Shown in pieces: positions 34,672 to 42,773 of a stretch of 64,000 bases of DNA. Both the position numbers and the translations under genes were made by a program. The notes under the pieces are model-generated. The model did no database searches. It had not been told where the DNA came from and was given only the letters and a program-made list of their open reading frames with translations. Origin of the DNA: Paenibacillus sp. BJ-4 (GTDB lineage Bacteria; Bacillota; Bacilli; Paenibacillales; Paenibacillaceae); NCBI RefSeq assembly GCF_020404765.1, contig NZ_JAIVEM010000038.1:48980-112979 (forward strand), given 5' to 3'. Each line of letters opens with the position of its first letter. The first letter of the stretch is position 1.

Positions 34672-36279
34672 ATGAGAGGAAGTAAGGCTGGAGGAACATT
34701 GAAGAAGCTGCGTCTGCTGCTTGCAGCTACAGTTGCACTGTCGGTTGTATTGAGTGGGTGCTCGTCGGGTGAGGCGGACAAGAGCTCGACCGCTGCCGGG
34801 GACAAGGGTGGTTCATTGAAGGTCGAAATTTTTGACAGAGGCAACACACCTCAAGGCTATACCATTACTGACAGCTATTTAACCCGTTATGCAAAAGAAA
34901 ACTTTGGCAAACCCAACAATATTGATTTAACGTACGTGCCCGTTCAGCGCTCGGAAGAGGTTACCAAGCTGAATGTTCTGATGGCTAGCGGCGGCGATGT
35001 ACCTGATATCGTTTTTACCTATGATTCCGGAACCTTTGAACGGTACGCGGAGCAAGGTGGATTGACGGACTTAACTCCACTGCTGGATCAGTATGGTCCA
35101 AATCTCAAAAAATTTCTCGGTGAAGATACGCTGAGCTACGGTCAGGTGGAAGGCAAGCAATTCGCTATTCCAGGCAAACGTACCATCTTAGGGAAATATT
35201 CTTCCTTTGTACGTCAGGACTGGCTCGATGCGCTGAAAATGCCTGTCCCTCAAACGACAGACGAACTATATAACACGTTAAAAGCGTTCAAGGAAAAAGA
35301 CCCTGGCAAAACAGGCGGCAAAGTGGTTCCACTGGGGATGACGATGGAGCCGGGACAATATGATTCGCTGCTGTGGTCTTTTATTAAGCCGGTAACGGAT
35401 GAGCAAAAATATACGCTGACCCAAAAGCTGGGTTCTCGTGACTATCCGATCCTGCTGCCTGGATTCAAGGATGGAGTTCGGTTTATGAACAAGCTTTACA
35501 ATGAAAATCTGATCAGCAAGGACTTCGGTCTGGATAAGGACAAAAAACAGCTGACTCAGGATATTCAAAGCGGTAATATAGGCATTTTCAGCGATGATTA
35601 TGACAACATCTTTTATAACGACTCAGCCTATCCAAATCTGTTAGCCAACCAACCCAAAGCCAAGCTGACTCCAATAGATCCATACACCAACAGTGAGGGT
35701 AAGCATGCCAAACCGGAATTTGCATCCAACGGCCTCTACATTATGGTGCCTAAATCCAGTGAGCATGCAATTGAGGCCATTAAGTATCTGGACTGGATGT
35801 CTTCCGAAAAGGTGCTGCGCGATATGCAGAACGGTGTAGAAGGCGAGAACTATACCTTGAAAGACGGAATCCCGGTCGCCAAGGAAAATCCAACACAAGA
35901 AGCGCAGGATCGTATCTATAATCAGGGTGATGTAGTCATTATTGCGAACGGCAAGATCGCAGGGGACGATCAGAAAAACAAGGAAGCCTTTATTTTGGCT
36001 ATGCCTCCTCAGTTCCAGGAGGATGTTCGCAAGGCTATGGATATATCCAACACAGATACCGTTCCCCCGCTGAAATTCGACCATCCCATTAAATCAGAGT
36101 CGAAATACAGCAACTCGCTGCTGGATAAGTTTGACGAAATGGTCGTCAAATCCGTGATGGTGCCTCCGGCGCAGTTTGATGCCGTCTTCGATGCTTCATT
36201 AAAGGATTATATGGTGAGCGGCGGCCAGGCGATATTGGATGAGCGCACCGAAGCTTACAAGGCCATGACAGGCAAGTAA
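34672..36279 (+). CDS. Large sugar ABC substrate-binding lipoprotein (LplA/YtcQ type)
   Basis: A 535-residue lipoprotein. A signal of positive residues and a hydrophobic core ends in the lipobox VLSGCSSG. The mature part has the text of large Paenibacillus oligosaccharide-binding proteins: LNVLMASGGDVPDIVFTYDSGTFERYAEQGGLTDLTPLLDQYGPNLKKFL and HAIEAIKYLDWMSSEKVLRDMQNGVEGENYTL. The ATG at 34672 follows AAAGGGG. It leads a unit of two permeases, a TIM-barrel isomerase and an unassigned enzyme. Such proteins bind saccharides of two or more units; the ligand here is unknown. Confidence 0.9.
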   Translation: MRGSKAGGTLKKLRLLLAATVALSVVLSGCSSGEADKSSTAAGDKGGSLKVEIFDRGNTPQGYTITDSYLTRYAKENFGKPNNIDLTYVPVQRSEEVTKLNVLMASGGDVPDIVFTYDSGTFERYAEQGGLTDLTPLLDQYGPNLKKFLGEDTLSYGQVEGKQFAIPGKRTILGKYSSFVRQDWLDALKMPVPQTTDELYNTLKAFKEKDPGKTGGKVVPLGMTMEPGQYDSLLWSFIKPVTDEQKYTLTQKLGSRDYPILLPGFKDGVRFMNKLYNENLISKDFGLDKDKKQLTQDIQSGNIGIFSDDYDNIFYNDSAYPNLLANQPKAKLTPIDPYTNSEGKHAKPEFASNGLYIMVPKSSEHAIEAIKYLDWMSSEKVLRDMQNGVEGENYTLKDGIPVAKENPTQEAQDRIYNQGDVVIIANGKIAGDDQKNKEAFILAMPPQFQEDVRKAMDISNTDTVPPLKFDHPIKSESKYSNSLLDKFDEMVVKSVMVPPAQFDAVFDASLKDYMVSGGQAILDERTEAYKAMTGK

Positions 36280-36309
36280 GAAGGCGGAAAGTAAAGGAGG
36301 AGACAGCGC

Positions 36310-37212
36310 ATGAAAGGGAACGTTTACTTCCGCAGATATTGGCAATTATACGCGTTGCTTGTGCTGCCCCTGGCCTACTTCATTGTGTTCAAATATGGTC
36401 CGATGTGGGGCGTGCAGATTGCGTTCAAGGATTTTAACTTTTTTCAGGGGATTACAGGAAGCGAGTGGATCGGGTTTGATGCGTTTCGGGAAGTGTTCCG
36501 CATGGACGATTTTTATAGAACGCTGCGTAATACCATCGTACTGAATCTGCTTGATCTGCTGGTATCTTTTCCAGCACCTTTAATCTTGGCGATTTTGCTG
36601 TATGAAATGAAAGTGGTCTGGTTTAAAAAGCTGTCGCAAACGATTTTGTACATTCCCCATTTTATTTCGTGGGTGATTATCGGTGGGATTGTGTATCAGG
36701 TGTTTGGTACACAGTCCGGCATGATCAACAATGCGCTTACCTCGCTCGGCTTTGACGCGATTCCATTTTTGACGGATAAAAATGACTGGGTGCTGACATA
36801 TCTGCTTACGGGTGTGTGGCAAAGTGCAGGCTGGGGAACGATTTTATACCTTGCTGCCTTAACCGGGATTAACCGGGAATTGTTCGAGGCTGCCGAGGTA
36901 GATGGTGCAGGGCGCATGAAAAGGATTTGGTATATTACGATTCCAGGTATGAAAACGACGATTGCCACGCTGCTTATTATCAATCTGGGCAATATGATCA
37001 CGATTGGTTTTGATCGACCTTATGTGATCGGTAATGTCGCAGTTCGGGATTATTCCGATGTGCTCAGCACGTTTGTGTATCGCATCGGGATGGAATCCGG
37101 GCAATATACGCTGGCAACGGTGGTTGGCCTGTTTCAGGCCGTGGTTGGTCTGATCTTTGTACTTGGCGCTAACTATGCATCCAAGAAGCTGACGGATGAA
37201 AGTATTATGTAA
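36310..37212 (+). CDS. Sugar ABC permease, LplB/YteP type
   Basis: A 300-residue permease with six membrane segments. YWQLYALLVLPLAYFIVFKYGPMWGVQIAFKDFNFFQGITGSEWIGFDAF is the hallmark opening of LplB-type subunits. The EAA loop is LFEAAEVDGAGRMKRIWYITIPGMK. It lies 30 bp after the binding-protein gene with AAAGGAGG before its ATG. It pairs with the YtcP-type permease that follows; no ATPase gene is present. Confidence 0.93.
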   Translation: MKGNVYFRRYWQLYALLVLPLAYFIVFKYGPMWGVQIAFKDFNFFQGITGSEWIGFDAFREVFRMDDFYRTLRNTIVLNLLDLLVSFPAPLILAILLYEMKVVWFKKLSQTILYIPHFISWVIIGGIVYQVFGTQSGMINNALTSLGFDAIPFLTDKNDWVLTYLLTGVWQSAGWGTILYLAALTGINRELFEAAEVDGAGRMKRIWYITIPGMKTTIATLLIINLGNMITIGFDRPYVIGNVAVRDYSDVLSTFVYRIGMESGQYTLATVVGLFQAVVGLIFVLGANYASKKLTDESIM

Positions 37213-37230
37213 AGGAGCTGCTGACATCTG

Positions 37231-38103
37231 ATGAGTGAACGTACTGCAAATCGCACTTTTGACATCGTAACCACTGTGCTGGTGGCTGTGGCTGTACTGC
37301 TGTGCTTGGCCCCGTTTATTCACATTTTGTCCATTTCCTTCAGCTCAAACCGGGCCATTACGTCCGGGGAAGTGACTCTGTTTCCAGTTGAGTTCAATTT
37401 GAAGGCATATGGAAAGGTCTTTTCTGATATGAGCATGATCCGTTCGCTCGGGTTTACGGTTATGCTGACTGTGATCACGACCGTGCTGAGTATGCTGATG
37501 ACGGTCATCGCGGCATATCCGTTAACGAAGAAAAACCTGAAGGGCCGCAAAACCATTATGTTTATCATTGTGGTGACAATGTTTTTCAGCGGTGGCATCA
37601 TTCCCGAATACATTCTGGTGCGCGATCTGCATTTGCTGAATAATATGTGGTCTCTTATTTTACCAGGTCTGATCAGCCCGTTTTATCTGATTATTCTGAT
37701 TTCTTTCTTTCATGGAATTCCGGAAAGCTTGGGGGAAGCGGCGGAGATTGATGGCGCCAGCCAATTCGGCACCTTGATTCGGATTATACTGCCGCTGTCC
37801 CTGCCCGTATTGGCGACGTTAAGTCTGTTTTACGGTGTGGGACGCTGGAATGGATTTCAGGATACGCTGATGTATATCCAAAACCCTGATTTATTTCCGT
37901 TACAGCTCAAGCTGTATCAAATGATTCAAAATAACATGGTATCCGAGTTGACCAGGCTGGAAGGAGCCAGCGGCGCGAGAATTACGCCTGAAGGGTTGAA
38001 GGCGGCGAGTGTCATTTTCGCTACGGTACCGATTTTGTTGGTTTATCCATGGCTGCAAAGGTATTTTGTTAGCGGCGTGATGGTTGGAGCGGTGAAAGGA
38101 TGA
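37231..38103 (+). CDS. Sugar ABC permease, YtcP type
   Basis: A 290-residue permease, partner of the LplB-type subunit. It opens with FDIVTTVLVAVAVLLCLAPFIHILSISFSSNRAITSGEVTLFPVEFNLKAYGKV, shows MFFSGGIIPEYILVRDLHLLNNMWSLILPGLISPFYLIILISFF and the EAA loop LGEAAEIDGASQFGTLIRIILPLS, all typical of YtcP. The ATG at 37231 follows AAAGGAG. Its stop overlaps an ATG of the next gene, which suggests translational coupling to the isomerase. Confidence 0.93.
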   Translation: MSERTANRTFDIVTTVLVAVAVLLCLAPFIHILSISFSSNRAITSGEVTLFPVEFNLKAYGKVFSDMSMIRSLGFTVMLTVITTVLSMLMTVIAAYPLTKKNLKGRKTIMFIIVVTMFFSGGIIPEYILVRDLHLLNNMWSLILPGLISPFYLIILISFFHGIPESLGEAAEIDGASQFGTLIRIILPLSLPVLATLSLFYGVGRWNGFQDTLMYIQNPDLFPLQLKLYQMIQNNMVSELTRLEGASGARITPEGLKAASVIFATVPILLVYPWLQRYFVSGVMVGAVKG

Positions 38104-38108
38104 TGACA

Positions 38109-39062
38109 ATGAAGGCGAAGGGGGAATACTCCTTTTCCACCTGTTGGAATATAAAAAAGCATACCGTCGGCCGAGAGCTTATTGAGGAAATCCGCGAGCT
38201 GGGCTTTAGCCGGGTGGAGCTGAATTATAACATTACCCGGGAAATGCTGACGACGATTGAGCCTATGATTGAACGGGGAGAAATCGGTATATCGAGTGTG
38301 CATAATACGTTTCCCCATACACCAGACCCGGATTACGGTACGGATTCCGTCCTGCTTGGGTTTGATGATGAGACGAAGCGAAAGCGTGCGATAGAGCTGC
38401 TGGTGCAATCTGCGGAATATGCGCATCGTTACGGGGCGAAGGCAGTGGTTGTGCACCCCGGAGAGGTTCCGTTCCCTTACGATATCAGCGGTGAGCTGGA
38501 AGTGATTTATCATGAGCAGGGCAGGGACTCGGCAGCTTATCAGACGTTGTGGGCACAAATGCTGGAACGCCGGAACTCACTGAGCGGGCATTATGCACAG
38601 CGTATCCGCGACAGCTTGGAAGAGGTGTGTGACCGTATTGTCTCCAAGGGGTATGATGTAGCCATTGGTATTGAAACGCGTTCACGCTGCTATCAGATGC
38701 CTACCTTACAGGAGGCTAAAACGATCATAGATGACTTGAAGGGTGCGCCTGTCTATCTATGGTATGACATTGGACACGGTATGATCATGGATCGAATGGG
38801 ATTGTACGATAACGCCAAGGAAGCCAATGAAATGATCGACTATATTCTGGGTGTCCACATTCATGAAACGATCGGATTATCCGATCACTGGTGTCCTTAT
38901 ATTCATAGCGGTGATCTGGAGTTCTTTGATCGTTTTGTGAATATCATCCGGCAGGCCCCTATTAAGGTCTATGAGCTGAAAGCAGCTTGCCAGCCTGAAG
39001 ATATTGAACGCAGTCATGAACTATTGACAAACAAGATAGCGAAGCTTGAGCCGCAGGGCTGA
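38109..39062 (+). CDS. TIM-barrel sugar isomerase/epimerase-like protein
   Basis: A 317-residue protein of the xylose isomerase-like TIM-barrel (AP endonuclease 2) superfamily. Candidate metal ligands are Glu in AIGIETRSR, Asp and His in LWYDIGHGM, His in VHIHETIG, and a late Glu in KVYELKAA. VSSVHNTFPHTPD-like text and VVVHPGEVPFPY also fit substrate-binding strands. The ATG at 38109 is 8 nt from AAAGGA; ATG codons at 38100 and 38103 are in frame. It is coupled to the upstream permease and likely isomerises or epimerises a sugar from the imported glycan. Confidence 0.8.
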   Translation: MKAKGEYSFSTCWNIKKHTVGRELIEEIRELGFSRVELNYNITREMLTTIEPMIERGEIGISSVHNTFPHTPDPDYGTDSVLLGFDDETKRKRAIELLVQSAEYAHRYGAKAVVVHPGEVPFPYDISGELEVIYHEQGRDSAAYQTLWAQMLERRNSLSGHYAQRIRDSLEEVCDRIVSKGYDVAIGIETRSRCYQMPTLQEAKTIIDDLKGAPVYLWYDIGHGMIMDRMGLYDNAKEANEMIDYILGVHIHETIGLSDHWCPYIHSGDLEFFDRFVNIIRQAPIKVYELKAACQPEDIERSHELLTNKIAKLEPQG

Positions 39063-39096
39063 TGAACGATTATGTATATTACAGGGGCTGATAGGG

Positions 39097-40848
39097 ATGT
39101 ACAGTAAAATTGTAGCGATCAACGATGCCTGGGTGAAACCGGGCATGGACCATCAGGTGCTGGACGCCGACAGCCGTTATTACGGTGGGGTGATCGATGA
39201 TGAGAACGGGATCGCCTGGCCTAACCATTCGGTCGGTACTCCTGCGACGATGGCGATCTGGGCGGCTGCACTCGTCAATCCGAAGTCTATCTACTATCGA
39301 AATGAGGAGGTGCTTATCCGGCTGGAGCTGGCAGCGCAATATATGCTGCGTGTACAGCATGAGGACGGCTCTATTTCGCCGGGCTGGACGAATTTTCACT
39401 CACCGCCGGATACAGCGTTCGTGGTCGTAGGCTACGCCCAGGTCTATCAGCTGCTGGTTGGGAGCGACTGGCTTGAGCTGCGCCGGGTGACGGATGCAAT
39501 GCGCTTGTTTCTGGAGCGGACCATCCCGGTTATGCTGACCGGAGGCTGCCATACGCCAAACCATCGTTGGGTGCTGTGTGCTGCTCTGGGATTTCTGCAT
39601 GAATTGTTTGATCTGCCCGAGGCGCTTGTGCGGGCCGAAGCATGGATGGCAGAAGGTCTGGACGGGACGCCAGATGGCGAATGGACGGAGCGCAGCAACG
39701 GAATTTATAATGCTGTCAGCGATATTATGCTGATTCATGCTGCCCGTTTATTGAATCATCCAGAGCTGCTCGAGCCGGTACGCCGCAATTTACACATGAT
39801 GGTGTATCTTGTCCATCCTGATGGTGAAGTGGTCACGGAGTATTCAGGAAGACAGGATTTCGGTGTGAAACTGAACTTATCCTCCTATCTTCTTCCGTAT
39901 GCCATGCTGGCTACCGAGGATGAAGACGCCATATTTGAAGCGATGGCTGTCGTCGCCATTCAAGTCATGGATCATCCGGGCGGTGCTCCAACCAATGCGG
40001 CTGTACGTTTTTTACTAGATTCACGTTTGCAAACTCGCAAGGTATCGCCAGCCATATTACCCGTCAGCTATAACCAATTACTGAACGGAGACTTTCCAAG
40101 GGCTGACTATCTGAGCCGGATGGAAGAGGCAGGGCATCACCAGCATATCTATCATAGCCGTCTGCATACGGACTTTGGCGCGCCAGTTGTTCGATATCGG
40201 CAGGAGGACACCAGTGCGACGCTAATGACGGAGGTTTCATCATTCCTGTCGTTGCGGCATGGTGATGCACGACTGCTGGCGGTGCAGGCTGCCTCCTATT
40301 TTTCGCCAGGTTTTGTACCGATGCAGGATCTGACAGCTCACGAGCACGGATGGACGCTGTCGAGCACACAAGTCAAAGGTTATTATGGCCCTGTAGCAGC
40401 CTCGGATTTGCCGTCTACCTCGCAGGAAGAGGTTAGTCCATGGTATCTGCTCCCGCATCACAAGCGGCCGCTAACCCATGAACAGCGGCACAAAATACGG
40501 GTCGATGTCGATCATCATGAGGATGTATGGAAGCTGCGTTTTCGCTCGGAGGGTCCGGTGGACTGCATGATCCAGATCAGTTTTGTTTTTGGACGTGAGG
40601 GAAAATTTAGTTGCGGAGAGTACAGGCTGGTGAATGAAACAGTGCAATGCTGGACGGGCGGTACAGCACGTTATGAATCGGGGAATGCATGGTTTGAACT
40701 GACGGGAACAGCCATGGAGCATAAGGCTACTTCGGTTCGGGGGGCTGCTCACCCTATGGATTGCAACACGTTGCTGGTCAACTGGATGGCTCCGTTTGAT
40801 AAGACGATCAGCATTCGTATGTCGCCTTTGCCTGTGAGTGAAGTCTGA
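39097..40848 (+). CDS. Unassigned 583-residue enzyme-like protein of the glycan locus
   Basis: I do not recognise the family with confidence. The first 340 residues look like an alpha-helical toroid, with repeated helix pairs and motifs IDDENGIAWPNHSVGTPATMAIWAAALV, HEDGSISPGWTNFHSPPDTAFVV, GGCHTPNHRWVLCAALGFLHELF and VTEYSGRQDFG. The last 230 residues are beta-rich, with several His/Tyr stretches (ITDFGAPVVRYRQED-like text). This toroid plus beta-sandwich layout is that of heparinase II/III-type lyases and some six-hairpin hydrolases. Conserved His, Asn, Tyr and Arg residues could form a lyase site. There is no signal peptide, so it would act on imported oligosaccharides. The ATG at 39097 follows AGGGG. 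It closes the operon. Confidence 0.6.
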   Translation: MYSKIVAINDAWVKPGMDHQVLDADSRYYGGVIDDENGIAWPNHSVGTPATMAIWAAALVNPKSIYYRNEEVLIRLELAAQYMLRVQHEDGSISPGWTNFHSPPDTAFVVVGYAQVYQLLVGSDWLELRRVTDAMRLFLERTIPVMLTGGCHTPNHRWVLCAALGFLHELFDLPEALVRAEAWMAEGLDGTPDGEWTERSNGIYNAVSDIMLIHAARLLNHPELLEPVRRNLHMMVYLVHPDGEVVTEYSGRQDFGVKLNLSSYLLPYAMLATEDEDAIFEAMAVVAIQVMDHPGGAPTNAAVRFLLDSRLQTRKVSPAILPVSYNQLLNGDFPRADYLSRMEEAGHHQHIYHSRLHTDFGAPVVRYRQEDTSATLMTEVSSFLSLRHGDARLLAVQAASYFSPGFVPMQDLTAHEHGWTLSSTQVKGYYGPVAASDLPSTSQEEVSPWYLLPHHKRPLTHEQRHKIRVDVDHHEDVWKLRFRSEGPVDCMIQISFVFGREGKFSCGEYRLVNETVQCWTGGTARYESGNAWFELTGTAMEHKATSVRGAAHPMDCNTLLVNWMAPFDKTISIRMSPLPVSEV

Positions 40849-40856
40849 AGTACAGT

Positions 40857-40911
40857 AAGCATCTATTTTCCGGGGATAAGGCCAATTCTCGGAGAAAAAG
40901 GTGCTTTTTTT
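40857..40911 (+). terminator. Terminator of the glycan ABC operon
   Basis: AAGCATC with TTTTCCG pairs with CGGAGAAAA and GGTGCTT in an imperfect long stem, and seven T residues follow. Confidence 0.65.
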
Positions 40912-41040
40912 GTGTCTTCATTTACATAGAGATGGAGCGCTTCCATTGAGCTTGAAGCCATTGTGGTGTACACTGTCCAGAACAGGTGTAAATTGGAACG
41001 TCAGGCAGGCTGGACGGTTGCAAAGGAGGGAAAGACGCAA

Positions 41041-41781
41041 ATGTATGCCCGTTTAAGATCGTTAAATTATCCTGTAAAAGGGTATGTATTTATGGTATTG
41101 GCCGTATGCTCAGTGATCAGCACTTTATGGATCATTAATGTGCAGTTGCCCTCAGGCGGACGCCCTTATTTTTTTATATGGTGGAATATGATGCTGGCCT
41201 GGATTCCCATGATTCTGACATTGCTGCTGGATGTAATTCATTGTTCCTGGAGAAGAGGGACGAGGACGCTTTTATTGTGGGTAACAGGGGTGGCCTGGCT
41301 TGTGTTTTATCCCAATACGCCCTATTTAATTACAGATTTGTTGCATGTATTCGCCAAATATCCATTTCTTGAGGAGCAGCGCTTCTGGGGAAATCCATAT
41401 TTCTGGAATCATGTACTGGGGATGCTGCTGGTAGCTGTTCTTGGCCTGACGATGGGCTTTGTATCACTTGAATCCATACGGCAGTTGGTACAACGTGCAC
41501 GTGGCGGATTTGTAAGCTGGCTGTTTGTGGTGGTAGTCCTGTTGCTGAGCAGTCTGGGTATTTATATTGGTCGTTTCTTTCGCGGAAATACGTGGGATAT
41601 TGTTTCTGGACCTTCCCAACTGTATGAACAGGTGTCTTCTATATGGGCAGATTCCCTGCAGCGAGCTCACTTTATAGAGTTTAGCGGACTGGTATTCGTT
41701 ATTTTGCTGGTCAGCTATGTGTCTACGATGTGTATCATCTGGATGGGTAACAGCCGTCGGGACGAATGGCGTAGCTGGTAA
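41041..41781 (+). CDS. DUF1361 family membrane protein (second copy)
   Basis: A 246-residue polytopic protein with about seven membrane segments. The shared family marks are FFIWWNMMLAWIPMILTLLLD, VFYPNTPYLITDLLHVF and LGIYIGRFFRGNTWD. It is clearly related to the protein at 3969-4679 but diverged, so this is an old duplication or two family branches and not a recent copy. The ATG at 41041 follows AAAGGAGGG; a longer frame from 40963 has no site. Function is unknown. Small membrane-linked genes (ywbE, DUF2238) follow on the same strand. Confidence 0.78.
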   Translation: MYARLRSLNYPVKGYVFMVLAVCSVISTLWIINVQLPSGGRPYFFIWWNMMLAWIPMILTLLLDVIHCSWRRGTRTLLLWVTGVAWLVFYPNTPYLITDLLHVFAKYPFLEEQRFWGNPYFWNHVLGMLLVAVLGLTMGFVSLESIRQLVQRARGGFVSWLFVVVVLLLSSLGIYIGRFFRGNTWDIVSGPSQLYEQVSSIWADSLQRAHFIEFSGLVFVILLVSYVSTMCIIWMGNSRRDEWRSW

Positions 41782-41856
41782 TTTTGATGCCCTAAATGGA
41801 TGTCCTGTATGGATGCATATGTCTTAACTTGTAAAATCGAAAGGAGGAACAGTACG

Positions 41857-42060
41857 ATGAACGGACAAAACCGATCCGATATCCATGCTGGTCTTAAAGT
41901 GGATATTGTACTTAAAAAGGATCAGCCCACCGGTAAGCTGACGCGAGGAACGGTGAAGGACATTCTGACCAATTCCCCGCGTCATCCGCATGGAATCAAA
42001 GTGCGTTTGACAGATGGGCAGGTTGGACGAGTCAAACATATTGTAACGAATGAAGGGTAG
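41857..42060 (+). CDS. ywbE: YwbE family (DUF2196) small protein
   Basis: A 67-residue basic protein matching the YwbE pattern: GLKVDIVLKKDQPTGKLTRGTVKDILTNSPRHPHGIKVRLTDGQVGRV. The fold is probably a small beta barrel like those in nucleic-acid-binding proteins, and the role is unknown. The ATG at 41857 follows AAAGGAGGA at good spacing. It is too short to be a membrane protein and shows no signal peptide. Confidence 0.88.
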   Translation: MNGQNRSDIHAGLKVDIVLKKDQPTGKLTRGTVKDILTNSPRHPHGIKVRLTDGQVGRVKHIVTNEG

Positions 42061-42086
42061 AGTTACGGGCAAAGGAGGGATGACGT

Positions 42087-42722
42087 ATAAATCAGGTAAC
42101 AATAAGCTACAAAAATGATCGCTACCCGCTTATTTTGCTTGTATTGTTGGCGCTTGCTCTTATGTGGTCCTTGATTCGTCCAGCGGATTATTTTACATGG
42201 ATACTGGAAGTTTTCCCGGCGGTTTTGGGAGCTGTGCTGCTGGTGGCTATTTACAGCCGATTCCGGTTTACAAACCTGGTGTACACCCTAATCTGGCTGC
42301 ATGCACTGATCCTGATTGTTGGCGGACACTATACCTATGCCGAAATGCCGCTGTTCAACTGGATTCGGGACGCCTTCGGGCTGGAGCGCAACTATTATGA
42401 TCGGCTTGGGCATTTTGCACAAGGTTTTGTGCCTGCGCTCATTGTCAGGGAAGTGCTGCTGCGTAAAACGACCTTGGGAAGCGGGGGCTGGCTCACATTC
42501 CTCATCGTTAGTGTGTGTCTTGCGATCAGTGCTGCGTACGAGCTGATTGAGTTTGCGGTAGCCAAGGCAACCGGAACGGCAGCAGAAGCTTTTTTAGGGA
42601 CGCAGGGAGATGTATGGGATACCCAATGGGATATGCTGCTCGCATTGATCGGCGCCCTGACAGCTGTGATTTTGTTGAGTGGGGTACATAACAAGCACCT
42701 CAAGCAGCTAAAGCATAAGTAA
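42087..42722 (+). CDS. DUF2238 (YjdF-like) membrane protein with an unclear start
   Basis: A polytopic protein of about 200-211 residues. HALILIVGGHYTYAEMPLFNWIRDAFGLERNYYDRLGHFAQGFVPALIVREVLLR and the AAYELIEFAVAKATGTAAEAFLGTQGDVWDTQWDM segment are typical of DUF2238. No ATG, GTG or TTG lies in frame near the ribosome site. AAAGGAGGG ends 7 nt before an in-frame ATA at 42087, giving INQVTISYKNDRYPLILL. The nearby ATG at 42080 is in another frame and would join only if one A in the run at 42111-42115 were removed. A TTG at 42135 lacks a site and falls inside the first membrane segment. Function is unknown. Confidence 0.7.
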   Translation: MNQVTISYKNDRYPLILLVLLALALMWSLIRPADYFTWILEVFPAVLGAVLLVAIYSRFRFTNLVYTLIWLHALILIVGGHYTYAEMPLFNWIRDAFGLERNYYDRLGHFAQGFVPALIVREVLLRKTTLGSGGWLTFLIVSVCLAISAAYELIEFAVAKATGTAAEAFLGTQGDVWDTQWDMLLALIGALTAVILLSGVHNKHLKQLKHK

Positions 42723-42773
42723 CATCCTTTTTAGCTTTTTTTATCCTATCTGTAATTCCATAGCTTTAAAAGG

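Noticed and set aside
40930..40950. Cre-like GGAGCGCTTCC before the second DUF1361 gene
   Set aside because: Only about 11 of 14 positions fit and the gene has no link to carbon use.
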